From NCBI GenBank assembly GCA_963853835.1, contig OY970820.1, positions 43,002,907 to 43,066,906 of the forward strand: a stretch of 64,000 bases of DNA, in the 5' to 3' direction. A model generated the notes under the pieces. That model was not told the DNA's origin. It did no database searches and worked only from the letters and a program-made list of their open reading frames with translations. Both the position numbers and the translations under genes were made by a program. This document shows positions 12,385 to 23,400 of the stretch, one piece after another. How positions within the stretch are numbered: position 1 is the stretch's first letter; the number at the start of each line of letters is the position of its first letter. The stretch is from Calendula officinalis. Lineage: Eukaryota; Streptophyta; Magnoliopsida; Asterales; Asteraceae.

Positions 12385-12540
12385 AGTTCACGGCGTGAAC
12401 TTTAGTTCACGATCGTGAACTCCCTCCAGGGATTGTTGTATCTGGCGATTGGAGATCACGACTAGTTACCGATCGCGAAGTTCGCGTGCAAGGGAAAGTT
12501 AGCGACGCGAACTTAGTTCGCGTCGTGAACTATGGTCGAG
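12385..12540. repeat. cluster of CpG palindromes in the LTR
   Basis: AGTTCACG-G-CGTGAACT (12385-12401) is followed by AGTTCACGATCGTGAACT (12404-12421), a perfect 18-bp palindrome. Further GTTCGCG/CGCGAAC half-sites run to 12540. Equivalent palindromes occur at the same distance from the LTR start in the other two LTRs (54606-54642; 60207-60223). Such sites could be protein-binding or methylation targets, but no function can be assigned from sequence. Confidence 0.7.
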
Positions 12541-13292
12541 CAGCTTTAAGTCGGATTTTGGCTCATTTGATGCCATATCAAAACCCTAGTTTCTTCTTTG
12601 GCGATTTTCAAGCTTGAGGACTGATTGAGGTCGAATCCCTCACAAATCTTTGGTAGATTTCACTCCTAGTTGAAGATTAAAGGTATATCTTCACTCTTTG
12701 ATCTTCGTAGCTTAAGATCTATGTATTTTGATGTATGGGTTTGAAACCCTAGTTCTTGGGGTTATGGGTTATGGTGATATAAGTGATGTATACACTTAAT
12801 AGATGATATATTATCAAAGGAAACAAGTGTATGGTTATGATTTGTAAGAATCTTAAGGGTTGGTTAAACCTAGGGTTTGGTAAATCACCATAATTGGGGG
12901 AAATGAGTTAATAAGTGTTATCTAGAGATAGATGGACACATTGGTAGTAGTATGTGATGTTGATAATCTTGTGATTATTGTATTAGGCATTTGGTGAGGT
13001 CTTGGAAGGTTGACCGAATTGTGAAGCAAGGAAACTGACGTAAAGATTACGGTTGGAGCATTTTATTGCTAAGGTGAGTACGTGTGGACTTTACTGAGTA
13101 CATAGCTATATGAAGTATTTTGATTACTTATGATAGGTCTATTTAATGTTGTCTAGACTTATTATGTGTTGAGTTAGTATATATTATTGATAATATCTAA
13201 CTAACTTGGTTGATGATTGATGTGATAGCCGAAGGCTTTGACTGACATAACTGATAGAGTTATGATTAGAGATAGATGGTGGTGACGCGAGG

Positions 13293-13542
13293 GTGACCCC
13301 GGTCACTGAGACGGGTGTCCATATGTTTGGACACTAAGCACACGGGTGCTACTAGTACGTATATGTTTACGTACTAGGCAACGTAGGGATCTATTGCATA
13401 TATGTTTATGCATTAGGTTCGCTTGAGTTCCAATACATATATGTTTATGTATTGGATATGACTGTGTTCTGGTACATATATGTTTATGTACTAGATATGT
13501 ATGCTAGGAAAGCAGGACCGATAGAGTCACCATAGAGTGACT
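13293..13542 (+). repeat. array of hairpins with a constant loop and variable stems
   Basis: Five consecutive hairpins share the apical sequence TATGTT(T) but have different stems: GTGTCC/GGACAC (13315-13334), CTAGTACGTA/TACGTACTAG (13352-13377, perfect), CTATTGCATA/TATGCATTAG (13391-13416, one mismatch), CCAATACATA/TATGTATTGG (13430-13455, perfect) and CTGGTACATA/TATGTACTAG (13469-13494, one G-T pair). Flanking simple hairpins are GTGACC/GGTCAC (13293-13306) and AGTCAC/GTGACT (13525-13542). The pattern resembles a tandem array in which the stems diverged but pairing was kept. Confidence 0.75.
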
Positions 13543-13909
13543 AGGATGTGTTGGTAAAATATAAATATGTATTTATATACGATGTGATACTTGATATTAT
13601 TGGGGTCTAAACCCATGTAGCTCACGAGACATTTTTGTGTCTCACGTACTCCTTGTTTGTTTGCTATGTACTCAGGTTCTGGATCGAGGATTTAGGTGCG
13701 CATGGATTGAGATATGCGGGGCCTAGAGTAGAAGATCATTAGAGCGGATTTGTGCTTAACCTTGGTTTTGATATATTTTGTAACACCAAACCTCATACTC
13801 TGATTTTCATATCAAAGGTTTTTGTAAATCCGTGTTTTGGAACTGGTCTTCTATTTATGAAAATGATTTATTTGGGCAAATGTTTTGTATTAAAAATTGA
13901 GGTGTTACA

Positions 13910-14159
13910 ACTTGGTATCAGAGCTACTTTTTAAGTGAATTAGGTTGGATGTCCATCCTAGTCTTAGACTGTAGCATTAGGAATGTAAGATTCCTTGAGA
14001 TCGATAGGTTGACCTTTAGACTTTATGTTAAGTTTAGGGTTGAACCTAGGGGACCTATGAAAGTTGATGTGATTATGGATATTGAGTCTTATGCGACTAT
14101 TGAATCGTACAAGAGGTACTAAATGTTTAATGTCTTTCGTATAGTCTTGATAGAAAGAA
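13910..14159 (+). other. gypsy primer-binding site and leader
   Basis: TGGTATCAGAGC at 13913-13924 is complementary to the 3' end of plant initiator-Met tRNA, the standard primer for minus-strand cDNA in this element class. The remaining 235 bp are an untranslated leader up to the gag start. Confidence 0.8.
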
Positions 14160-15353
14160 ATGGTGAACACTCGTCGAAGTGGGAAATCCCCGGAAAACCG
14201 GGAGGAAGAGATGCATCATGTCGAGAGGGTTGAACAAGAAAGTCAACCATCGATGCATCGAGTGGATGAGTCGGAGGTTGGAGCTAATAAGACTCCGGTA
14301 ACCATGGCAGATCTCTAAACTTTTATTGATCAAATCAAAGGGATGGTGGCCGATGAGGTGCACCGCATTATTGGAAACCGTGAGAGGTCGGGAGGAGATC
14401 GCGAATCCGAGGCTAAATTGGATGAGAGAACCGGTGGTGGGGGCACCCGAGTGGAGAAATCCTCCACGGGTGGTTGTAGTGATGCTAGGGCACGACCCGA
14501 TGAAAAAGATGGTTGTTCTTTTAAGACTTTCATGGCTTGTAAGCCAAATGTATATACGGGTAGTTCGGACCCGAAGGTGACTATGAGGTGGATCCGAGAG
14601 ACCGAGTGGGTCATCGGAAGTAGCAAGTGCAAGAAAGCCGATATGGTGACGTACGCGTCACAATTGCTAAAAGAGGATGCTATGGTTTGGTGGGACATAG
14701 TCTATGAGACCCTCGGGAAGGAGGTGATAGAGAGAATGTCGTGGGAGGAGTTTACCACGAGATTGAGAAAGAAGTTTTGCCCCGAAAGGGATTTGGAGAA
14801 GATGCATGAGAAGTTTGTGACCCTAAAGAAGGGCGATATGACGGTCGAGGAGTACTCGAGGGAATTCACGGGATTACTCCCATTTGTTGCTAAGACCTAC
14901 TCCGAGGAGAGGTTGAGAGTGGTTAGGTATGCTAGCGGGCTACCTTGGGATTATCAATTGGAGGTGAAGAGGGCGGTCACGCTGGATGAGGCCATTAGTG
15001 CCGCCCGAGGTGTGGAAGAGGTGAACGAGGCAAGGGTTGCCGAGAGGGTCTATGTGGGCGAGAAGAAGAAAGCCGAGAGTGGCTCGAATAGTTTCAAGAA
15101 GGGGAAGTTCACGTCGAACTTCTCGGGGCAAGGAAGTGTAGCCTCGTGCAAGAGGTGTGGGAAGAATCATACCGGCGAATGCCGTGGAGAACCGAAGATT
15201 TGCCATGATTGTGGCAAGACGGGGCATTTGGCCCGGGATTGTAGATCCAAACCGGCGGCCGAGGTCGAGTGTTACTCGTGCCATGAAAAAGGGCATTATA
15301 GCCACGTGTGCCCGAAGAAGAAAACCGAATCACTTGTGTCCACGTCGCAAAAG
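14160..15353 (+). pseudogene. Ty3/gypsy gag, broken
   Basis: The frame opens at ATG 14160 (MVNTRRSGK). It is cut by an in-frame TAA at 14316-14318 and then stays open to 15353. It shows a retrotransposon gag domain, with YSREFTGLLPF in the middle, followed by zinc knuckles: a degenerate CKRCGKNHTGEC, CHDCGKTGHLARDC and CYSCHEKGHYSHVC. The second and third match the knuckles of the minus-strand element at the right edge. Homology stops after STSQK. The protease, RT and integrase that should follow are absent, and unrelated DNA begins at about 15354. Confidence 0.85.
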
Positions 15354-16133
15354 AATGATATACGCCTTTAGGTAAAGCGTGTTCTTTTCCTCTTTTAATT
15401 ATTATAAAGTTTTCATCTTTGTTATCAGCTTGCTTAGCTTGTTTTCATTGATGGCTCAACTTGGACATTTGTATTTGGGTGTTTTGTTCTTTGTGAATAC
15501 GATTGCTCAAAGGTTAGCAAGATTGTTTTTGTCAAAATATATATAATATTGTTTAGAAAATTCATTTTTTGTTTAGTTGTTGAGTGACAGACTTGTAGGA
15601 ACGGAAATGAAAGCAAGAGAGAACATGGTAAACATAAAGAAGACGACATGTTACGAGCTGTTAGAGTCGTACTTCCTGCATTAAACTTTTAAAGCTCAAA
15701 AGCTTGAGAACTGTTTTCAAGCATACATCGTCAAATGGAACACAATGACTCCTCTGCAAGAGTTGGTAGGTCACGCTATAGGTATGATATCCATATTATG
15801 CATCTATTTTATTGTTATTGAAGCTTATTTACGCTCCTCTTGCAGTGTTCTGGTTAATATGGTGTTGGTGAAAGACATCTGTATGATATCACATGCCTGA
15901 CTAAACTGATGAACATGAACGGATTGAACATTTCATCATTTGGGCATGTATGATATCATTCATCTCTTTAATTTATATATTTATTTGGTTAATCTATTGC
16001 ACATTTATCCCCTCATGTCTGCTTGAAAAAAAAAATTCACAAAATTCGGGTATTTTAAATTAAAAATCAGTAACAGTAGTTCCTTGATTTTATAATTGTT
16101 GATGATGATAAAGTGATTATTGAATGTTTTCAG

Positions 16134-16409
16134 GTGGAAGAAATTGATGGTGTTGAATTTATAATCATTTCAAGTGACGGTTTCTGGAATGTGCTATCAA
16201 TTAAGATTAGTTTGCTATTGCTACTCACCCAATTTCTTTCGTCTAAATTAAGTGTTTTTGTTGCAGGATGCTGTCAGTTTTTCCAAGAAATAAGTGATGC
16301 AAAAGCTGCATGTAGGAAACTTTTGCAAGAATCTTATAAAAGTGGCAGTTCTGACAATATTACTTTCACTGTTATACGCTTTGACTCCTCACACTCAGAA
16401 CAAGCAATA
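16134..16409 (+). pseudogene. PP2C protein phosphatase C-terminal fragment
   Basis: Two exon-like pieces remain. 16134-16200 follows a CAG acceptor and encodes VEEIDGVEFIIISSDGFWNV, matching the metal-binding 'FLILASDGLWDV' motif of plant PP2Cs. 16267-16409 also follows a CAG acceptor and encodes KAACRKLLQESYKSGSSDNI and then TFTVIRF, the standard PP2C end. A frameshift lies at the start of the second piece. N-terminal catalytic exons are missing. It runs directly into the SGT fragment. Confidence 0.75.
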
Positions 16410-16552
16410 TAAAGAAGCAATTGATCACTGCCTTAAAGCAATTGCGGTTGACCTAATTTACAGCAAGGCGTATTGTTGTTTAGGCCTTAGGGTTTACTTA
16501 TTATGCTCAAGGTTATTATAGAGATGCCATTGATAATGGATTTAAGAAAGGT
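16406..16552 (+). pseudogene. SGT-type TPR co-chaperone fragment
   Basis: The translation QYKEAIDHCLKAIAVDLIYS followed by KAYCCLG matches a TPR unit of the small glutamine-rich TPR protein family (SGT/SGTA). After a one-base frameshift it continues YYAQGYYRDAIDNGFKKG, the next helix pair. SGT proteins bind Hsp70/Hsp90 C-termini. Only one and a half TPRs remain. The piece is fused end to end with the PP2C fragment, as expected for captured gene pieces. Confidence 0.7.
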
Positions 16553-16660
16553 TCGTTTTTTCTTTTAAATGGGTCGGGTCCATTTGGGTTGTGCCTATCT
16601 CCTAATTTGTTTTATACTAAGATTTAGAAAATTATTGTAATAATGACTTAGAAAATACTA

Positions 16661-16966
16661 GGGGTGAGCATTTGGACCGAAAAAACCGAAACGAATCGAA
16701 AACCGACAAAAACCGAACCGAATCAAAACCGATAACATGTTATTGGTTCGGTTTTGAAAATTCATCGTTTTCGGTTCAGTTTTATCGGTTTTGGTTCGGT
16801 TCGGTCTTCGGAAAAGGATGAACATTTGGCTTAAAAAACCGAACCGGACCGAAACCGAACAGAACCAAAACCAAAACCAAAACCAAAACCGATAACATGT
16901 TATCGGTTCGGTTGGTTTCGGTTCTATCGGTTTCGGTTCGGTTTTTGAACTGATCTCACCCTTATG
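16661..16966. mobile_element. AACCGAA-rich palindromic MITE-like element
   Basis: The ends are inverted: TAGGGGTGAGCA at the left, and at the right TAAGGGTGAGATCA when read in reverse. Inside, ACCGAAACCGAA-type units face TTCGGTTTCGG-type units. The word CCGATAACATGTTAT(T/C)GG occurs twice. The whole segment can fold into long hairpins. No target duplication was determined. Confidence 0.5.
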
Positions 16967-17710
16967 TGTATATATTAATTCTTTATTAGAAAATTAGAAA
17001 AATGGACAAAAACTAACCCGTTTCGATCCATTACCAAAATCTGATCCTATCTTTCATTTTATATAACTTCTGTTCACATTTTCATATGACAAGAATTATG
17101 ATTAAAACTATCTTCTGATGCATTGTGCATAGAGCTCAGAATCTGGAAACTGATATGTAACTTTTACAATCATATGCAATTTACTAATTGTTTTCAACAC
17201 GGTTTTTCTACAGTTAGGTTTATCGAGAGTGTAAAGATGAAGCCAACACACAGGGATTGTGGAAGTGACTGCAATCAGAAGAAGGAAGGATGCACAAATA
17301 TCTCTCGATTTTTGTTTAAGTTCGACATTGCTTTCACCACGTTTAAGATTTTCGAATGTAGAAGTGGAATTCAATAATATTGATTGTTTTTGTTATTGTC
17401 AATGCATTATTTCGTCAGCAGATGCATTCAAAAACTTAGTAATGCTGACACTAAACACATTTAGCACTGCTACCACAATAAGATAAAAGAAGTCATTGGT
17501 ACCAAAATGCATGATATCATGTTATAAGGCTCATGTTTTCTACAAAAATTTTGTTGGCATTGTGTTTCTAAAATTACACCTATCATTTGCACCTATCATA
17601 TGTCATTACCAGCATCACCTATAATATAATCACCGTCAAATATAATGACATGGTATCCGCCGCTGCATTGCGCGGGTAACAACTAGTACTTTATTAAATA
17701 CGATTATTTG

Positions 17711-17872
17711 TTTTTTTTTTTTGAACGACAAGTTAGTAAGTTAATGGTTCGAGCATAAACAGTGACATCCACAAGGGGCAGTATGTCTTCCCTCGAACTT
17801 TCCACCTATGGGGAATAAACCCCACGTCCACGACGGGGCAACACCTTATACCACTAGGCTAGAAGCCTTGGG
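17711..17872 (-). mobile_element. tRNA-derived SINE
   Basis: On the minus strand the element begins with TAGCCTAGTGGT, a good pol III A box. It runs through a core with GGTTTATTCCCC and ACATACTGCCCCTTGTGGAT and ends in a poly-A tail (the T run at 17711-17722). The core is shared with the copy at 44490-44656 on the other strand. The B box looks degenerate. Confidence 0.7.
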
Positions 17873-18074
17873 TACAATTAAAATCATTATTTTGTTAATG
17901 TAAGGAAAAACTCATTTAAAATCATTAATAATTCCCACCGTGTGTAAATAAGTAATTCAGTAATTTATTATCTATCATCTCTACTATATTATAAAGAGTT
18001 TACCCATTCCATATTTAGCAAGGCTGAAAATTCAGCCAACACACTTGCTATTTTTGGACTGAAAATTCGATTAA

Positions 18075-18160
18075 AAAATAGTGCATCTAGCAAGATTCGA
18101 ACGCGGGACCAACCTCAAACAAGCAACATCGTTAACCAGCTGAACTACAAGATTGGATAT
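18075..18160 (-). repeat. tRNA-like remnant with A and B boxes
   Basis: On the minus strand TAGTTCAGCTGGT (A box, about 18135-18147) and GCGTTCGAATC (B box, about 18094-18104) are spaced as in a tRNA gene. The acceptor stem and full cloverleaf are not convincing. This is probably a SINE head or decayed tRNA gene carried in the Helitron rather than a working tRNA. Confidence 0.45.
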
Positions 18161-19478
18161 CCATCGTTTCAAAACCGAAGACTATTATATACTCTATTGT
18201 GTGTTCAATACCCTCACGTCGATTCAGTTACCAGTCAGAAACCTCTTTGATTCCATCGCCCTCCCTTCAACCTTCTCTATGTTGTCTATGCAGACCTCGG
18301 TACCTTCAACCTCTGTCCCCCATCGATTAAGTTCCCCATAACCCTAGCCACAAACCTCCTCGATTCCATCGCCCCGTAACCCTTGAAAACGTGAAGTTGC
18401 TGCTTTCTTTTCCACGTTTGCTAATAAGTCTGCGTTTATTAGGGTTCGAAGCACCAAATTACTTGATTTAATATGAAAATACATCTCTCGACACAAAAAG
18501 GATCTATATACGTCAGCTTACAATATTTATTAGTGTTCATCATTTTAAACGGTTGGCTTTTTTTCTTTCGGTGATTATTTGGTTTTTTATTTATTTCTTC
18601 TTGTTCCTCTAATCATTTGTAGATGACTGCAATTTATGGGTTTTGTGTCCGTATGCAGGAAACTGTAGTAGATTAATTAATCGGATTTGTATCCATCAAG
18701 GTAATTTCACTCTAAATTATATATTCATTTGCTGCATTTGTTTAATCCTTTTAATTTCATTTTTCTCAGTACTAATTTACATGTTCTGATTATTGAAGTC
18801 AAAGTCGGTGAAAGGGTAGAGCCCGAAGAAATTGACGATGGTAGTGAGATTCCATCAAGGTAACTTCAACCTCTGTCCCCCATCATATATGTTTGTTTAT
18901 TCTTTCTGATAATGAGATTCAAACAAGCGAATGGAATCATATACCGTGGATTATTAATTACTTTTGATTCATTTCTTGGTAAGTATGATTAGGATTCTTG
19001 TTATTTTTGTGTAGTCTAATATAAATTTTAACTGAAAAGCATATCTGTATATGTGAAAAGCCATTTTATTAGCTAATTTCTGCATAAGGTGTTTCAGGAT
19101 TTGATTATTTTCTGAAGCTCTGAGGAGGTAATTTTTTTTAAGCGGCTTTATGCAATTTCGACCTAGCACTTAACGGGAAGAGGTATTACTTCTTCGTTTC
19201 CCATTAAAGTTTAAACAATCATCAATTTCAGGAGGCACGCTTGTTAAATGGGCAAAAGGGTTCAACATTGAAGATGATGTAAGCCTGTAAGTCCTTTTCT
19301 TTTTACTCTTTTAACCTTTTGCATGCTTTGATGTTGTCATTTTGTTTGATACTATCACACTAATGATTTAATATATGAAATAAATTTAGAATGTTTCTTA
19401 TGCATTTTGAATACATTTCAGGTCATTTTAGACCCGTGTACGCATAAACGGGTCTAATTTGAGATCCAAATTTTCGAC

Positions 19479-19860
19479 ATGTCGAATGCAGTAAATTACG
19501 TTACAAAAAATGCAGCAAGTGCAGGTCAGTTTTGTGTTCTGTTCTTCTTCTACTGGACATTAGGAATGGGATGCTTTGGTGCTATCCTCTTTCGCATCTA
19601 AATAGGCAAGAGCTTAGTTGCTTACCTGCAATTCTTCAAAATATACCTAATTAACTTTGCTACTTTTATGACGTGTTTTATTTATTTAGTAGTTGCTAAA
19701 TAACTTTTATACATAATTTTTCTCATTTGAAAGAACATATTTTGTTGTTTGCAGGCCCACAAGCAGGAAGTTTCGGATTCGATGTCGTCTTTCGCTTTTT
19801 CAAATACAAATCAACAACAAAGTGGATATTTTTTCATTTAAAAGAACATATTTAGTAATT
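19479..19860 (+). pseudogene. captured two-exon fragment in Helitron, unknown origin
   Basis: An ATG at 19479 opens MSNAVNYVTKNAASAG. A donor follows at 19525 (GCAG|GTCAG). A matching acceptor at 19754 (TTTGCAG) restores frame into PQAGSFGFDVVFRFFKYK and runs to a TAG at about 19856. Shorter exon-like pieces precede it (VKVGERVEPEEIDDG near 18805, GGTLVKWAKGFNIEDD near 19235). The donor gene is not recognised. Correct splice borders suggest captured genomic exons. Confidence 0.4.
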
Positions 19861-20429
19861 GCTACACCAAACACCTTCTTTTCTTACCCATTTGGGTGAA
19901 TTTTTTAAGTGAAAAACCTCCCTATACATATAATGGAAAGAATTCCTTTTTTCCTTTGATTGTTGTAGACTTTGTTTATTGAAAATGTCGGGCTGTAGGA
20001 GCGGATTTTAGGGTAGGTTATGGGTTGTCTTATGTAAAGATAGAAATATAGAATTGTAATTCTAATTGTGGCTTACATTTGAGGACAACTGAATGTTGGA
20101 TTTGTGGGTTGAGTACACATATCGAGGTGGCAATATAGGTGGGTTGAGAATCGGTTTGGGTCAGACGGGTACTTTATGGGCTGGCTTGACCTTCTAATGT
20201 ACTACTACTCTTTTTTTCTCTCTCGCATCGTTCTCCGAAGAACAAGCGGTCCGCTACCTCATGTTACTGGTACCCGCCGCCGCATTGCACGGGTAGCAGC
20301 TAGTTAATCAATAACCATACAAAAGTCTTCCATTTTGACCTCCTACCAATTTGCCACATATCCACACACCCTTTGAATCCTCACACAAATTAATTGCCCC
20401 CAAATTCCAAGATCCATCCCCCAATTACC

Positions 20430-23400
20430 ATGACAGACTCACCGGCACCACCGGAACAACCGTCCACACCGTCGCAACCACCGCAGGCATACATCCACCC
20501 ACGGCGCGAGCCTTTTGAGCATGGCTTAATTCCTTTACAAAAGCTCATATTCACCGATGCTTCACAAACCCTAACATCTATCCGTGACAAATTGCTACAA
20601 TTACAACCTGATAACAATCGAATTAACTCCTCCGTTGTTTCCGAAACCCTACAGATCTCTCCTGAACACGCTCGCCTTATTATTGATATAATTGCGTCTG
20701 TTCTTCATTCCGATTTGGACCCTCTCGTTACCGCGAAACCTGATGAGGTTGATGCTATTGGCGTCAATGTGTATGATCTGATCATTTTTTTGTATATACA
20801 GTCGTATAAACGGTTGCTTCCTAGAGGACATAAGGATTCTGCTGCTGTTGCGGATGTTTGGCCGTCTACTTCTGCGTTTGATGGATTCTTATCGGCACTT
20901 ACACCATTACAGGTGATTTGATTGTGTTTTTCTGTTTCAGTTGTCGATTATATATTGAAAATTTTGCGTTTTGAAAGTTATTGAATAATCAAAATTACAC
21001 ACGTGCCAGAAGAAAACGGGCTGTGTAGATGATGACTGATAATAATGATAGTGTTTGGATTTGCTTTTGATGTTTGAAGCTGTAATTAATGGTTGGTAAT
21101 TAAATTTTGATAATTCAGGAACTATGTATGATTAACTCTGATAAAGGAGATTTTTCTTGTGAAATGGGAGTTCAGTCACTTAAATTAGATTAAAAAACCC
21201 GATAAGTAGGTAAATTTGTTCACTTTTTCATAAACATTTTTGTTTCGGTTGATATGAAATTGATTAGTCAAAATTGTACGTGTACCTAAATAATAATCAC
21301 ATAACCAAAAAGTAGAATCTGTTTATCCAAGCATTAAAACTGATTATTAATGTTAGTTCTGAAATGAACATCAAAGCTATAGTTTAGAAATCAGCTTGAA
21401 GGAACATGCCTCCATGTGACAGAAGATGATACCAAACTGTCAAAGAAACATATGATTGCATGTTTTATGATATTTTCGGATCCTTAACTTTTGGAAAGAT
21501 TTATAATATATTTTTATAAATAAATTACACACACAAATGTAATGTTGGTTTCGTTCATCATATTGCAATGAGCAGCTTGTTCGCAGCAATAGCAGGAGAT
21601 CTATGCCATCACAAGGTGATGAAGAATCTCACCAATTAAACTATTTACAAAAACATCTTGGAAACTTAATCTCTCTTTTGGCTGATTCTGTTGGAGGTGA
21701 AGGTGAAGAGTCACTGGTTTGTGTTCTTACTCTACTAATTTTGAGAAAATTACATAAACAGTCCTTGTGGTTTGTAATTTCGTATTTACTTCCTTAAAAG
21801 CTTGCTAATTTCTTGATATTTTGCAGGTTTTATCAATGGAGAAGTTTGAGCATTTAGGGTTCTTGATCTACTTTGGTGAAAAGGGATTAGAAAAAACACC
21901 ATTAAGCCAAAACGCACCGTTTTTTGCAAATTCAGATCCTGATATGCCAGCTGCCCCTGTTCCTGCATCTCAAGTTCATGACTGGATTTTACAAAATATT
22001 TCTGACGCATTGGACCGAATTTCTGAACGGGCTGCTGCAAAAGAAAACGGGCCCGCAAGTCCTTCTGATCAAGATGTTTTAATGACTGATGCATCTCCTA
22101 GTTTTAAGGCTTCAACTAGTGCAAAAGGTCCTAGCTTTATTGAAGGAATTTCTAAACAATCCTATGTAAAACAAGCACCTGAACTTAAAGGATCTTTTGT
22201 AAAGGTTAGTTTTTGTTTTTTTTCGGTTAAGAACGGTTCAGTTATAATTAAAATGTTTTTTTTGGGATTATTTTTAGGTTATAAATTGTCATGAATCTGT
22301 GATTTATGTGTTAGCTCCTTTGAAATATGCCACCATTTATGGATGCTCTGACGCCACTATAGTTCTTGGTGCTGTTGGAAAGGTAATATTTATAAAAAAA
22401 AAATACTAATTTTTTTTTTAAATCTAGATTTATTTTTATTAAAAAAAATTATTTTCCAGGCTGTAAGAGTTGAACATTGTGAAAGGGTTCATGTGATTTC
22501 AGCAGCAAAGCGAATTTGCATTGCTAATTGTCGTGAGTGTGTTTTCTTTTTGGGTGTAAATCAACAACCACTTATTGTTGGTGACAACCATAAGCTGCAG
22601 GTATCTTTTAATTTACATTTTATTAAAAATTTATTCTTTTTGAAAGAAAAAAAAAACATTTATGCTCCTTTTTTTGGACAGGTGGCACCGTATAATACAT
22701 TTTACCCGCAATTAGAGGAGCACATGACAGAAGTTGGAATTGAGGTTACACCAAATAGATGGGGTGAGCCCGTTGCATTGGGCCTGATTGACCCGCATGA
22801 TTCTCTTTCTCATCCTGCTGGTGTTTCTGATTGTCAAACTGAGTCAGCAGCTCACATTGACCCTGATCAGTTCACTAATTTCTTGGTATAAATCTGCCAA
22901 TTTCAACCTATTTTATATATATAAAAAGGTTTAATTTGGGTTTTATTTGTTCAGTAAAGGGTCAAATTGGGCAAAAATTAGCAAAAAAGTAGCTAAAATT
23001 GAAACAGATCAAAAGCATCTACCGTGTATTCAAATGCATATGATGATATACAAATTTTTTTATTTTTACATAAATTAAATTGTTCTGGTAACCATATTAT
23101 TTATATATGTTCATGTATGTAGAGGCCACCGATCTATATGTTAAAACTGGTGTTTTATAAACATTTAAGGGCATTTTCGTCATTTGGCACAGTTTGGTCA
23201 AAATGGGTATAACCGACACTACATACATGAAAATGACCCGTTTAACCTAAATGACGTTGCTTATTTCATGTTTATTTATTTATTATTTATTATTTTTTAC
23301 AGATTCCTGCCTGGTTAGAAGGTCAAGCATCTGGTGCCACAAAAGATAACCCGTTTCCGCTACCTGAAGTCTATTTGTCATCTCAACGTAGAAACGTATG

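Larger units (their letters stand above)
12210..13909 (+). mobile_element. Ty3/gypsy (Tekay-like) LTR
   Basis: This 1700-bp LTR starts TGTAACGACCCGAAATTTG and ends GAGGTGTTACA, like the LTRs at 54320-56515 and 58735-60399. It is followed by a tRNA-iMet primer-binding site (TGGTATCAGAGC, 13913-13924), so it acts as a 5' LTR for the gag fragment beyond. It contains a cluster of CpG-rich palindromes (12385-12540) and a hairpin array (13293-13542). Near the 3' end is the shared motif 'CTCACGAGAC...TCTCACGTACT'. Confidence 0.85.
15354..17686 (+). mobile_element. foreign block ending in a Helitron 3' terminus
   Basis: The gypsy gag breaks off at 15353. From there the DNA carries fragments of two host genes (PP2C and SGT) and an AACCGAA island. 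It ends with a Helitron-type hairpin (TATCCGC / GCGGGTA, 17654-17678) and CTAG at 17683-17686 before T. The 3' end is clear and belongs to the family seen at 366-402. A TC-starting 5' terminus could not be located, so the left limit is only the breakpoint in gag. Confidence 0.55.
17978..20303 (+). mobile_element. non-autonomous Helitron, complete (2326 bp)
   Basis: The 5' end is TCTCTACTATATTATAAAG, the classic plant Helitron start, preceded by host A (17977). The 3' end is hairpin TACCCG/CGGGTA (20271-20295), then CTAG (20300-20303), followed by host T. No Rep/helicase coding remains. It carries a tRNA-like remnant near the 5' end and several exon-like pieces, including a spliceable two-exon frame at 19479-19860. 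It ends 126 bp before the TBCCD1 start codon. Confidence 0.85.

Noticed and set aside
14330..15333. Minus-strand frames across the gag region
   Set aside because: These are shadows; the plus-strand frame has the gag domain and zinc knuckles.
18075..18160. Functional tRNA gene
   Set aside because: A and B boxes are present, but no complete acceptor stem or cloverleaf could be drawn, and it lies inside a Helitron.
20394..20429. Upstream extension of the TBCCD1 frame
   Set aside because: It opens at TTG, not ATG. The paralogue supports the ATG at 20430.
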